Shown: piece by piece, positions 1-10,668 of the stretch
How positions within the stretch are numbered: position 1 is the first letter of the stretch
How the letters are laid out: each line of letters opens with the position of its first letter
Source: Raphanus sativus
Lineage: Eukaryota > Streptophyta > Magnoliopsida > Brassicales > Brassicaceae
Reading direction: 5' to 3'
Assembly (NCBI RefSeq): GCF_000801105.2
Contig: NC_079515.1
Coordinates: 11,036,001-11,100,000, forward strand
Length of the DNA: 64,000 nt
Notes under the pieces: generated by a model
The model's database searches: none
Told to the model about the DNA's origin: nothing
What the model saw: only the letters and a program-made list of their open reading frames with translations
Translations under genes and position numbers: made by a program

Positions 1-1210
1 GCTTGTTGCCGGGTATGTACAGAACGGTAGATATAACGAGGCTTTGAAGCTGTTTAGGGGAATGGTGAACGCAAAGGTTAGGCCGGGACCTGTGGCTTTC
101 TCGAGTGTGTTGCCTGCTTGTGCTCACTTATCTACTTTACATCTTGGGAAACAACTTCACGGGTATGTGTTGAGAGGTGGGTATGGAGATAACATGTTCA
201 TAGATAGTGCGCTTGTGGATATGTACTCCAAATGTGGGAGTATTAAAGCTGCTAGGAAGATTTTTGACAGGATGAATGTACACGACGAAGTTTCATGGAC
301 GGCTATTATAATGGGGCATGCGTTACATGGGCATGGGCATGAAGCAGTTTCCTTGTTCGAGGAAATGAAACTGAAAGGAGTGAAGCCGAATGATGTGGCG
401 TTTGTTGCTGTGCTAACTGCGTGTAGTCACGTGGGGTTGGTGGATAAGGCGTGGGGGTATTTCAACAGCATGACTGAGGTTTACGGTTTGAACCCGGGGT
501 TGGAACATTACGCAGCTGTAGCTGATCTTCTAGGCCGTGCAGGGAAGCTGGAAGAAGCGTTTGATTTCATTTCAAACATGCGTGTTGACCCTACGGGTAG
601 CGTCTGGTCCACGTTACTGTCTTCTTGCAGCGTCCACAAGAATCTTGAGCTAGCGGAGAAGGTAGCTGAGAAGATATTCGCTGTTGATTCTGAGAACATG
701 GGAGCTTATGTTCTGATGTGTAATATGTATGCATCTAACGGGAGATGGAAAGAGATGGCGAGACTGAGATTGAGAATGAAGAAGCTAGGACTGAGGAAAA
801 AGCCAGCTTGTAGTTGGATCGAGTTCAAAAACAAGACTCATGGTTTTGTTTCAGGAGATAGATCGCATTCGAGTATGGAGAGGATCAACGAGTTTCTTAA
901 AGAGGTAATGGAACAGATGGAGAAAGAAGGGTATGTTGCAGACACAAGCGGAGTGCTTCACGATGTGGACGAGGAGCATAAGAGAGAGCTTTTGTTTGGA
1001 CACAGCGAGAGACTAGCTGTTGCGTTTGGTATCATCAACACAGAGCCCGGCACTACGATAAGGGTCACGAAGAACATAAGGATATGCAGGGATTGTCATG
1101 TAGCGATCAAGTTTATTTCGAAGATTACAGAGAGAGAGATTATCATTAGGGATAATAGCAGGTTCCATCATTTCAACCGTGGAAGCTGTTCTTGTGGGGA
1201 CTATTGGTGA
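1..1210 (+). CDS. PPR protein of the PLS-E/E+-DYW class, 5' end outside window
   Basis: The reading frame is open from base 2 of the window to the TGA ending at 1210, so the N-terminal part lies upstream. About 402 residues are visible with no intron, as is usual for this family. The order is the end of one PPR repeat, further P/L/S repeats (a '[11 protein letters not shown]' type repeat and a '[13 protein letters not shown]' type repeat), the E and E+ motifs, then a DYW domain. The DYW domain shows the deaminase-like HSE motif in '[11 protein letters not shown]', the zinc ligands in 'CRDCH' and the C-terminal CSCGDYW. Family knowledge: such proteins bind organelle RNA through the repeats and take part in C-to-U editing in mitochondria or plastids. 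The position fits the Arabidopsis At3g23330 neighbourhood (recalled, not searched). The RNA target cannot be told from this part. Confidence 0.93.
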   Translation, partial: LVAGYVQNGRYNEALKLFRGMVNAKVRPGPVAFSSVLPACAHLSTLHLGKQLHGYVLRGGYGDNMFIDSALVDMYSKCGSIKAARKIFDRMNVHDEVSWTAIIMGHALHGHGHEAVSLFEEMKLKGVKPNDVAFVAVLTACSHVGLVDKAWGYFNSMTEVYGLNPGLEHYAAVADLLGRAGKLEEAFDFISNMRVDPTGSVWSTLLSSCSVHKNLELAEKVAEKIFAVDSENMGAYVLMCNMYASNGRWKEMARLRLRMKKLGLRKKPACSWIEFKNKTHGFVSGDRSHSSMERINEFLKEVMEQMEKEGYVADTSGVLHDVDEEHKRELLFGHSERLAVAFGIINTEPGTTIRVTKNIRICRDCHVAIKFISKITEREIIIRDNSRFHHFNRGSCSCGDYW

Positions 1211-2690
1211 GAGAGTAAGTGTCAAACTTGCCGACTTCATGTTTGTTCAGAGTTCGCATAAGGGGGAAGCTTCCATTACAATGAAGAGTTAAGGAAATGT
1301 GAAAACGATATTCTATTTGTTTCCAAATCAACAAGAAGCCATTTCTTTCATGTTTTGCTTCAACATACGGATTAATTAAAAAAATATTGGAAAACAAATG
1401 GAATGTTTGGACATAAATGTTATGATCTGTTGTGTAAACAGCAGCAACAGCAGAAGCTGACCTTACATTCACATTAGTTATCATTGCCTACATCCTCTAC
1501 AGCCCATAGGATGTTTGGTGAGTGACATAATGCAGTAACAATTATGTCCAGACTGAAGAAGAAGATGATGTTAAGCAAGTATGTTTCGTTCTAACAAAAT
1601 TAAATTCGTGTAATACTATGTAGTGGTTCCTGCTTGATTGTCAACCATAATGTGATGTTGATAGATCGTAGGTTTTGTGTGTTTGATTTCGAAACTTGAA
1701 ATGCTCTGTTCTTGTAAACATGGCAGTTACTACTAACTATTAATCCACATTCCTTGCTTGGTGGTGCTACAGGAACCTGTGAGTACATGCACTCTAGAGG
1801 ATTTCTTCACCGTCATATTGAACGCATACAACTTTTTTTATGGGTCTCGGTTGTAAAGCAAACCAGTGTGATTCTCTAGTTTCCAGATGTAGTTAAAATG
1901 TTTGATGTATATCTAAAAGTAATCTTAACAAGTTAAATTTCAACATCAAGTGTATATTATCGATTAAGGGCTTGCAAAAAAGTATAGAGATCTTCAGATA
2001 CAAAAGCATATAGGTAGGATCTATAAAATGTTTTGCTGGCAGTTTCATTTGTGCAATCTTCTTCCATGATTACGAGTTAATTAAATCTCTTTACAGTGAA
2101 AATAAGAACCTAACAGGAACTGCTCAATTACTCACCTTTGGATCGGTGGTTCACACATCAGAATGGCTTTCGTTACATATTCATCAATGTACTGTTAAAT
2201 AACTCTTTTCTATTCAATGAATAGCAAAGTAGAAGAGATGATATGGACTCTGGAGTCGCTTGGTTACGCAGTTTAATTCTTTCTGGTGAAGTAATCTTTT
2301 TCTCTGATGTTGCCTAGGAGGAAGGTATGAAGCTATTTTGGCTTGTGTAAAGCTATGCAAATCCTTAAAACTTGGGACGCTGTGTATCTTCTTGTCTCAG
2401 TCACAACCATCGCAAGGTCTAAAAGCTGGTACCATGAAATACGACAAGTTACTGAAACTAAAGATGCTTAACCCCAAGTACATCAAATATATCATAAAAT
2501 CATATTTAGCATTTCTGTAAGTTTTTTAATCAAACACGTCTTTGCAATTCGCAAGCCATTTCCGTCTGAGTTTATACTTTTTTTTGTCACATCCGTCTAA
2601 GTTTATACTTAAATGGACATTTTCATTCGGGTAAGTTAAGAGTCTTAAGTTCGCCTCCTTTCCTGGTAACTCTTTTTTTTTTGAACAATA
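1211..2690. other. Intergenic, no gene recognised
   Basis: Only short open frames without recognisable domains are present. The first part should contain the PPR 3' UTR. I looked for remains of the casein kinase gene that I recall at this place in Arabidopsis and saw no kinase motif in any frame. Confidence 0.6.
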
Positions 2691-2692
2691 AA

Positions 2693-2709
2693 CTTAAACT
2701 GAGGAATTG
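2693..2709 (-). terminator. Plant snRNA 3' box of the U4 gene
   Basis: On the minus strand this reads CA, seven bases, then AGTTTAAG. This fits the plant U-snRNA 3'-end box consensus CA(N3-10)AGTNNAA. It lies directly after the U4 RNA, where the box acts in 3'-end formation of RNA polymerase II snRNA genes. Confidence 0.75.
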
Positions 2710-2863
2710 TAGGGCTTTACCCCGAAGGGAGCCCTTCCAGAAATTCTCGAAAGCCCAAGACAAGCTTAGGCCCAGGAGGGGGTTTGGAAATAGTTTTCAA
2801 CCAGCAATAGACGCGCCTCGGTTAGTACCTCATTAGCTGCGTCATTGCCCCAAGCGCAAAGAT
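2710..2863 (-). ncRNA. U4: U4 spliceosomal snRNA gene
   Basis: The minus strand from 2863 begins ATCTTTGCGCTTGGGGCA, a typical plant U4 5' end. It continues with the U4 5' stem-loop (GCTAATGAGG, then CCGAGGCGCG), TATTGCTGGTTGAAAACTA, and an Sm-type site AATTTCTGG at 2737-2745, ahead of a terminal hairpin around CTCCCTTCGGGG. The length of about 154 nt is normal for plant U4. U4 pairs with U6 in the U4/U6.U5 tri-snRNP and is released on spliceosome activation. An upstream sequence element, a TATA box and a 3' box all sit at the expected distances, so the gene looks functional, not a retroposed copy. The exact 3' end is estimated from family length. It is divergent from the ENTH gene and convergent with the PPR gene. 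Confidence 0.93.
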
Positions 2864-2890
2864 GCTTTTCTAGTGAGAACGTGAGCTTTG

Positions 2891-2941
2891 TTTATAGCAC
2901 TAGTTTTTTGAGCTTCCAAGTTCTCGCCACCGATGTGGGAC
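2891..2941 (-). promoter_or_regulatory. U4 promoter: USE and TATA box
   Basis: On the minus strand, GTCCCACATCG (2931-2941) is a perfect plant snRNA upstream sequence element and TATAAA (2891-2896) is the TATA box. The gap between them is 34 bp and the TATA box lies about 28 bp before the RNA start. In plants, a gap of about four helical turns specifies RNA polymerase II, while about 10 bp less specifies polymerase III. The layout is therefore the polymerase II type expected for U4. Confidence 0.9.
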
Positions 2942-3509
2942 AAATACACGCACCTTTTACAAATAAACACCGATCGGGCTTCAGCGCATCTTGGGCCTCA
3001 GAATATGGGCCTACTAAAATCAATTAACAGCTTCTTCTTTCTTGAGGTCGAATTTAGTTTTGCTTTATTTGTTTCTTATTAAACATGTTTTTTTTAAACA
3101 TGTTTAATTTCTTTTTTTGTCAAAAATACCTTTTTAACTTTTAATACAATTGGTTAAAGATAACTTTATTTAAAAACTGTTATTGATTTTCATATAACCG
3201 TTCAGGAAGAAAATGAGAGAAAACAATTTATCTCTCCCCTTAATGTGTTCATATGTGTTACAAAAAAAAATGTGTTCATATAATTTGTTAGTCAGACCTT
3301 ATAAAGTAGTAACAAAAATTCGTTTAATTACACTAATTACATTTGGTCAAATATTCATAACCTATTAATAGTTGTTGACTTCTCCTGAAGTCTCTGAGCT
3401 AAAAAAGTGGTTATTCATGAGAATGTTTGGTCTTGTGATAACATATAAGTGATTTGTTGATGGAGGGAGACAACAGTGATCATTCAAATTTGTTTTGTTG
3501 GAAAATTTG
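2942..3509. other. Intergenic and ENTH-gene promoter region
   Basis: This AT-rich stretch lies between the divergent U4 and ENTH/ANTH genes. It contains homopolymer T runs and no open frame that looks coding. It should hold the ENTH promoter and 5' UTR; I cannot single out an element. Confidence 0.5.
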
Positions 3510-4993
3510 ATGGGGACACTTTGGTTTGGAGAAATCAAGAAACAAGCCTCTTTGTTTCTTCATGACAAGTACAATGTTGCTAGACTTGTTCTCACCGATG
3601 TTACCGAAATTGAGCTGTAAGACTAACACTATGACAAGCTAAGCTAATAATATGCATTAGTGATTGTTCAGTCTCTTTAGTAATAAATTGGTTTCTTGGT
3701 ATTCTTTAGGTTAGTAGAAGAAGTGACAAACGATGATCCTTCTTCTCCAGACGCTAAAACGATGACTAAAATAGCCGAGGCATCGTTTAATACAGTGGAT
3801 TACTGGAGAATCGTGGATGTCCTTCACAGAAAGTAATGACTAAATGAATTCTCTTAAGTTTGTTTCTTGTGGAGACTGATCATCAATGAGCTTAACATTA
3901 CATAACAAAATTGAAAACAGAATAGGAAAAGGGGAAGGAGAGATGAAGAAGTGGAGAGAAGCTTACAAGGCCATGGTGTTGTTGGAGTTCTTATTAACAC
4001 ATGGTCCTCTTCATTTGCCTCATGATTTTCTTTACGACTTGGACCATATTCGCTTCCTCTCAACCTTCCAATACGTTGACGATAAAGGGTACCTATTAAT
4101 TTCCAAAAGATCCATTTTCATACATTCTAGAGTGGGATATGCACTGTTTTTTTAAAAAGAACTGAAACTAATTTTGATTAGGCACATTTTTTCTTAGTAT
4201 GTTTTTAACGGTTTTTAACTAGATTTTAATCCGTATTATAAATTTCCAATTTAAAAAAAAAAAATTAGAAACATTAAAATCCAATGTATTTATACATTTA
4301 TATATAATTTGGTAAGAACTGTTAAAACATAATAAGGATTTTACATTACTGGTAAATAGATTTAGAGGAAAAAAATGAAATGGTTATTATAAGAACAATA
4401 CTTAAGTTCAACCTTTTGAAATACCGTTTTTCCTAGAAAAATTTCTATATAACCACTGAAAAATATGTTACCACGCCTTTGACAAAAATGGTTTCAAATT
4501 TAATTTAATTAAATTTAGTTCATTCTTTTACAATGGATTTTACTTAATCTTTGTCCTCCTCAGGTTTGATTGGGGAGCTAAGGTACAAAAGAAGGCGGAT
4601 CAGATTCAAACACTTCTTCTAGGGAAAGAAGAACTAAGAGAAGCTCGTGCTAAAGCTCTCAAGATCACCTCCCAAATCAATGGCTTCGGAAACTCCACAT
4701 GTTTCTCCACTCCTCCTCCGTCTCCTTCACCGGTCTCACCCTCGAGCTCCGGTACAACACTTACCGAAAGAGAAGCTATGTCCGAGTCAGATTCATTGAT
4801 CGGCGTGGATGACAAGAGGAACCGAGCCGCCGGTGAAGAGACGCTGATCAGCGGAATCTGCTCTAAGCTCGCCGGTTTTAGCCCTCTGAAGAAACTTCAC
4901 GGCGGTCATACGGCGGCCGGATTTCAAGCGTTGTCGAACGTTGAGAGAGTTTCAAGTAAATGTTACGACCGCCGCAATTCTATTGGCTACTGA
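3510..4993 (+). CDS. ENTH/ANTH/VHS-superfamily protein (275 aa, four exons)
   Basis: Exons: 3510-3616, 3710-3832, 3921-4088, 4564-4993. All introns are GT/AG and the joined frame is open for 276 codons. Exons 1-3 encode an ENTH-like helical domain: an N-terminal 'FGEIKKQASLFLHDKY' segment, 'LVLTDVTEIELLVEEVTNDD', 'WRIVDVLHRK' and 'KWREAYKAMVLLEFLLTHG'. The last is the hallmark helix pair of ENTH/ANTH domains. Exon 4 gives a basic coiled segment, then a Ser/Pro-rich tail ending in NSIGY. Family knowledge: these domains bind phosphoinositides and support clathrin-coated vesicle formation, usually at the trans-Golgi network or plasma membrane. The short length, with no clear clathrin-box array, suggests a stand-alone ENTH protein. 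It matches the place of Arabidopsis At3g23350 (recalled). Start chosen as the first ATG of exon 1, giving the family N-terminus. Confidence 0.87.
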
Positions 4994-5088
4994 TTAAATT
5001 TGATTCTTTGTAATAAAAAAAAAAGAAAACGGTTCTGTTTTTTTTTTTAATTTCATATTTACCGAATATCCGGTTAAAAACCGGTTTA

Positions 5089-5351
5089 GGTAAACCTAAT
5101 TACTTTTTTTTTTTTTTTTTGAATAACCCGGTGTATCCTGGCATCCACCGAAGTGGATCCAGACTAGCGGCGAGTGTCCGTATCAGCCTACATTATCGGC
5201 CGGAGTACGCCTCGGTCACCGGACGCTGGGGAAGCCCAGATTTTAAATTTAACCCCTAGTGGCCAGCGGGATTCGAACCCGGGTCCGTATTGGGGCCGAA
5301 GCTCCTTCAAGACCACTAGGCCGTCCTCGCTTGGTTGGTAAACCTAATTAC
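5089..5351 (-). mobile_element. tRNA-derived SINE with 15-bp target duplication
   Basis: The element body is about 5104-5336 on the minus strand. It has a polymerase III box A-like GGCCTAGTGGTCTTGA, a box B GGGTTCGAATCCC, and a terminal A tail (T run 5104-5120 on the plus strand). The direct repeats GGTAAACCTAATTAC at 5089-5103 and 5337-5351 are perfect target site duplications. The insertion lies exactly at the end of the PP2C-like coding region, so the first bases of the SINE now supply its last codons and stop. Confidence 0.92.
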
Positions 5352-6588
5352 GATACAAGAAATTTCGCTTTTGCTAATCCTGTTTAAAGCTTCGTTGGCT
5401 AAACATTTTGCAGCTTCTTGAGGATCTTCCATGTGTCTGATTAGATTAATAGCTTCTTGATTCTTCATCACCTGCATCATAATCAAAACCATTATATAAG
5501 TATTTTTCGCTAAGTGATTAGTCTCTGTAATTCGATTGATTATTAAACTAATTATACCTCCCAAATCCCAGAGCTACCAATGATGATAAACTCTGTATGT
5601 GAACTAATCTTTTCTGTAACCAAAGAAAGCTCTGAATCTCTTGAATCTGATTCATCATCTGTTTCTCCTTGATTACAAACTGAGATCACACAGTTAAAAG
5701 CAAAAACTTAGTTCACTTTCTTCTTACACAAGTTAACAAAACCGGTATTAACCGGATTTAACCAGTGTAATATCGGGTTTAAGGGAACAAACCTGGGAAA
5801 ATAAAATCAGACCAATTTCTTGTTGAGGATTTAGCTCCTATTTGGTAAGCCTCACCGTCTTTGCAAACCACCACTCTATGGCCGCCGATACTCGCCGTAG
5901 CTAGCTTTTCTCCGTTCACCACCGTCACGGAAGCAGCCGAGCCGCTGCTTCTCTCTTCCTCGACGTACGCTCTTCTCATAATCTCTTTACATTTTCTCAA
6001 AACTCCATGCTGCTGTTCCATCAAACCACTGATCAGACTTATATTAAAGAATCAAAATTACGGAATGTAACTGAAACGTTCAATCACCTTATAATGGAGC
6101 TTATCAAAGAGATGGTTCTGCATATACTTGACAATCTCTTTTCCGGTTCCAGCATCTGACACTGCAAATAACCAAACTTCACGCTCTTCTTCGCTCTGTT
6201 GCTCTCTCTGTACGGTAACGGAATCTGCACTCGGTGAACGGTCGATATAGCTTAACCGGTCGATGGTATAGCATCCGTGAGAAACCGAATTCAACCAAGA
6301 TGGTTTCCTCTTCCTTCTACTTCCATCTCCATCTACTAGGCGTTCAAACCGGAACGCCTGTTGAATTCGTTAGGTATTGTTATAGATTTACTACGATCTT
6401 GAAAAGAAACCAAAAGTTCATATAGTCAATCGATGTATTAAAAGATTATGTATTTTCGGAAATTTCAAGATCTTAAAAATCCATGATGTAGACACAGTCT
6501 TTGAATCTAAGAAAATATAATTAAAGAGGAAGAAAGAGATTATACCTTTTGCATGAAAGGGAAATCCGAGAAGCCCATCTTTAATCAT
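5316..6588 (-). CDS. Degenerate PP2C-like protein (258 aa), predicted pseudophosphatase
   Basis: Exons (minus): 6588-6546, 6335-6088, 6012-5793, 5667-5558, 5471-5316. The exon 2 and exon 3 acceptors are chosen to keep frame with AG sites and are less certain. Similarity to clade-F type plant PP2Cs is clear in 'WLFAVSDAGTG' (normally FDGHxG), 'YMQNHLFDKL', 'ATASIGGHRVVVCKDGEA' (normally VGDSRAV), 'TEFIIGSSGIWEVMKNQEA' (normally ASDGVW) and 'SEISCIVIRF' (normally DDISCIV). Most metal-binding aspartates are changed, and the block of about 70 residues with the RVDGxLAVxRAFGD region is missing between exons 3 and 4. Loss of phosphatase activity is therefore inferred. The C-terminus NQARTA and the stop come from a SINE insertion. 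Arabidopsis has a PP2C-like gene at this place (At3g23360, recalled). It may be a dying gene or a regulatory pseudoenzyme. Confidence 0.72.
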
Positions 6589-7740
6589 AGCTTCTTATTT
6601 GCTAATTATCATTTATAGTCTATTGCTATGAGCTTTTGATGACAACAAGAAAACTTTTTCGATTCTCACAATTCAAAAGAATACAACTTTTTCAGTTGCA
6701 AGATACACTTTCGTCGGTCGTTTTTGAATATTATAAAATTGTAATTTAGGTGCATATTAGTCAACTTAATTAGCAATTAAACGCTTTTTCATTTGTATGG
6801 TAAAACAATTTGGAATACATACAGATAAACTAGAACATTAAATAAAGCGTTATAGAGAGTAACGTACGCCTTGTTTTCTCATGGCGCTTATACTTTGACT
6901 ACGTTTACGTTTCTTCACCCTTAAGGTTTCTAATACAGATTTACGTTTTTTCTTTTTGTATTCCGTAGAGTTATAGTTTGTTATTGAACGAACTATCGCT
7001 GTTCGCGTTTTATTTTCCTTGTGTGATTGCATTTTCTGCTGAGAGTTTCTTTTTTCAGCAAAAGACCAACATGCTTCGTGCTCTTAGATTGCTTCATAAA
7101 AGATAGCCTAGTGAATTAGCCAACTCCAAACCCCACGAGTGCATATGGGAGAACAAAAGCACCGGTCCAAGCTCTTTCTGCAAGCGAGTTTGCCCGGATA
7201 TTAAAAGAGTTATTAACACTCACAGACAGTTTACATGTTTTTATTACAACATAAGGCAGTTTCAGCTACCGAAGTACTTTTTTGTAACTAAAACCAAACA
7301 AATGTTAACTAAATTAATTCATCTAACCAAGATGGTCCCACATTTGACAATTTGTATTATCTCTCTCTCTTCTCCCGTCTCTTCTTCTTCTTTTTGAAAA
7401 ATCTGCTTGGCTTTTTTTTTTTTACTCTATAAATCATTTTTTATCATCATACTTTCATCTTCTCTTTTATTTTTTTTATCACTAACTTATTTTTTTATTC
7501 CAGATCTACAAATCTAAAAAATCAATGCAAATTTATCTTTTTTTTTTTTTGCTTTCCAGATATGTGATGAATAGAAGATACATCGGAAGTAACCACAAAT
7601 CGGTGCCGATCTTCTTTTATCATCACCATCAGATCACCTTCTCAGAGCTGCAAGGATAGTCGTAACCGGTTCGAGTTTTTCTGACGCGGCTCTCCTTTGT
7701 CACGAAAGCTCGATGAGCAACAATGGCTATTTTGGTTTTA
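6589..7740. other. Intergenic, no intact gene
   Basis: AT-rich DNA upstream of the PP2C-like gene. Around 7120-7200 the minus strand can be read as 'NIRANSLAERAW', reminiscent of the C-terminal end of a LINE RNase H domain, but the match is too short to call. A pyrimidine-rich tract at about 7360-7560 precedes sequence with weak coding-like composition. I recognise nothing else. Confidence 0.4.
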
Positions 7741-7928
7741 TTTCACATCTGGTCCCTTGACTCTTGAGTATACTCATTTCTGCCCCTAAAGTTTCTAATT
7801 TGCAAATATATCCTTTCAAATTGACTCATCACTTTTTAATTGTACATACCAGACTTTTCTGATTTGCAAATATATCTCATTCTATTCAGTTTTAACTTTG
7901 CAAATTGCAAAAATAACCTCTGAATTTA

Positions 7929-9010
7929 ATGTACATGCACTACCATATTTGTTGTACACATGTACACTACTGTATTTGTTATACATATGTACATCACCAT
8001 CCTATTATGTACACATGTACACAACGAATGTACACAACTTTACAACATGATGAACATCTAACATGTATCTCAAACATATGTGTACATGTGATTTTATTAT
8101 CCACATATACAATGACATTAAAATCATGCAATATCACTCAATTTGTGTATCATGTACAAGTAAAATGGTATAGATGCGGAATATCGAGTATTCATGTACA
8201 TTTGGATAAATAGTGTACACATGTACACTATTATGATAATGTACACATGTACATTGTGATGTATAATGTACATTTTGATATTAGTGTACACATAAAATTA
8301 TGTAAGGTGGATAAATTTCAGAAAAAAAAATACAAATGTAGTTTTAAAAATGTAGAAAATATTTTGAAATGCAATACATCTTGATATTACAAGTAGCTCA
8401 ATAATGAACATATCTACATGTACACTATACCATGTACACAAATTATAATATGAAACCGTTCAGTTCTGTCCAAAATTCATAAAATGTAACCTTAATTTTG
8501 AAAGACATTTGGCGTGTACACTATATAATGTACACGAATTATAATATTCACATGTACAATGATTCATATTTACATCAATTAACTTGTATAATAATACATA
8601 GACACCATATAATAAGTTAAATTTATTTGCAATAATATTTACATCTGATAATCAAAAATACATAACAATGATAGGAATTATAGTCAAAATCACCAATGTG
8701 TACATACATAGAAATGATCATCAAAATCACCAATCACCAATGTGTACGTAAATATCAATGATAATAAAAATCACCAATATGTACACAAAATCAAAATCGC
8801 TAAATCACCAATATTTTATGATTTTAATGATTTTGAATATTTTGTGTTAGTTCAGTTTAATCATTTTAAGTTACATTTTAAGTGTATAAATTGCATTTGT
8901 GTATTTATTTGTATATTGCAAGAGTTTAAATGTTTTAGTGCTATATATGTGTACATCACTTTACATATCCACATGTACAAAAGGATGTGTGTGAATTGGA
9001 TGTACATCGA
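7929..9010. repeat. Tract rich in TGTACA / TGTACACATGTACA motifs
   Basis: More than twenty copies of the palindrome TGTACA or close variants occur in about 1.1 kb, often paired as GTACACATGTAC. Examples lie near 7963, 8010, 8213, 8239, 8418, 8515 and 8951. Spacing is irregular, so this is not a simple satellite. A 17-base stretch, TGTACACGAATTATAAT, recurs near 8531 and 38925, suggesting that the tract belongs to a dispersed repeat family. No coding potential is supported. Confidence 0.6.
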
Positions 9011-9223
9011 TTACAAAACACTATCAAAGATATAGCTTGACATATCTTAAAAGATAGAGAAAATTATGTAAATAATAAATAAATATAATTCTTTTGGAAA
9101 ATATAAACTGAAAACAACAAATTTCATTTTATAGAAAAGATTCAAAGTTCAGAGAGAGAAAGAAGATGAAGAGAGATACATGGGCCTACTTGTAATTAAA
9201 TCTCGTCAGAAAAAAAATTCATA

Positions 9224-10088
9224 TCTAATCTATTAATTTAGGGATTATCTACTATTTGAAGTTCTCATTTAAATTTTGGACTCTTTCATAGTTGTTGTTA
9301 GAATATATCATGCCTCTTATACAATACAACCTACCAACTTAAATTAAATCAAATCTTAACCAACATAGATTAGTTAAACCTAACCAGTAACACTTTTATA
9401 ATATTTGTGGTTAATCTCTTAATATAATTAGATCATATAAAACTGAACCACTCTTAAATCAACGAGTTCCATATCATTCCAGATATAAGAGAAAAAATAT
9501 CCGACTCATTTACAACGTAAACATACAAAAACCGTGTATGCTTATGCTCATTGATCTTCCAAAAACCAAATAATTGTGGCATAAACCAACATAGGCTCAT
9601 GTTCGTATCACTAACTTTATTTCCATATATTTACTCTTCACCTACATCATATCACAACATACACAGTTATGCATGAACATGATTTTTTTTGTTCAAACAA
9701 CCAAATAATGGTGGCATATGGTCAGTAGATTTTTAAAATATGTTTTTTTATATATTACATTTTACGAGACTATGTGTATAAATTTTTTTTTGAAAAAGGG
9801 CCTAACTATGTGTATAAGTTAAAAGGTAAAAGGTGTGATAAGGCAAATTATTATACTAAAAATGAAAAAAATTAAATACAAACTAATAACAAGTACAACA
9901 CAAATTATAACACTATTAAATTCTATATATATTTAATAAAATATTATATATATGTCTAATATGTATATATATATATAAATGTTACACAAAATATATATAA
10001 TATTATATACACATATTATATATACCATATATTATTAATTGAAATTTGACAAATCAATTCCCGCCCTTTAGGGCGGGTCCTAATCTAG
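9224..10088 (+). mobile_element. Non-autonomous Helitron
   Basis: The 5' end is TCTAATCTATTAATT at 9224 after an A. The 3' end has an 8-bp GC hairpin, CCCGCCCT-TT-AGGGCGGG, at 10060-10077, then TCCTAAT and CTAG ending at 10088 before a T. The TC start, 3' hairpin, CTAG end and A/T insertion site are all diagnostic of Helitrons. The 5' end aligns base for base with that of the element at 35121 apart from one change. There is no Rep/helicase coding sequence, so it would depend on another element for movement. Confidence 0.8.
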
Positions 10089-10668
10089 TTAAATATTATT
10101 AGTAAATTGTCTTTAGTTAGTTACAATTTATTTAGTTAGTTTTGAAGTGAAAAGTGAGATTAGTTGGTAAAAACTACCCTAGTAGCATAAACTGCTCTAT
10201 AATGTAATAGAAACTTGAAAACTGTCTTTAAGTGTAATTGTTTCATATTAAAATATATATGAAAAGACATGTCAGAGAGAGATTTTATGTAGGAGGAAAC
10301 AAGAAAAAAATTCTTAAAACAGATAAAATGTTATATTTTATACTTTAAATTATCTAAAAAGAACTCTTGAAACGCACCATTCTTTAACTTGCAGTATCTC
10401 CAAAAAGTTATAGGTTGACCCAGAGAGGTTGGGGTAAACAAAAACAAAAAGGTTCGTAGGCATGGGCCTTCTAATTTTGTTGTTGGGCCGGTCAGAATAA
10501 GCTTGAACCCGGTATATTAAAATAAACAATCGGTTAAAATTACAAAACCGAAACAATGTCAGAAAACTAAAACCTCCTCCTCGAACTCTTTCAGTCCAGA
10601 ACCAAACCTTCTCCTCCGCCTGTCTTTCATAAACCTCAAAAACCTTTTCCTTTTCCGCGAGAGAAAAA
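10089..10668 (+). promoter_or_regulatory. Promoter region of the RRM gene with two TGGGCC boxes
   Basis: Two site II-type TGGGCC motifs lie at 10463-10468 and 10484-10489, about 180-200 bp before the start codon. Such motifs are common in promoters of plant housekeeping and organelle-biogenesis genes (TCP factor targets). No clear TATA box is seen, which also fits that class. Confidence 0.5.

Noticed and set aside
2845..3027. Open frame of 60 codons on the plus strand
   Set aside because: It overlaps the U4 snRNA start and promoter on the opposite strand and has no domain; an antisense artefact.
1211..3500. Remains of a casein kinase-like gene expected from synteny
   Set aside because: No kinase motif (glycine loop, HRD, DFG) could be read in any frame.
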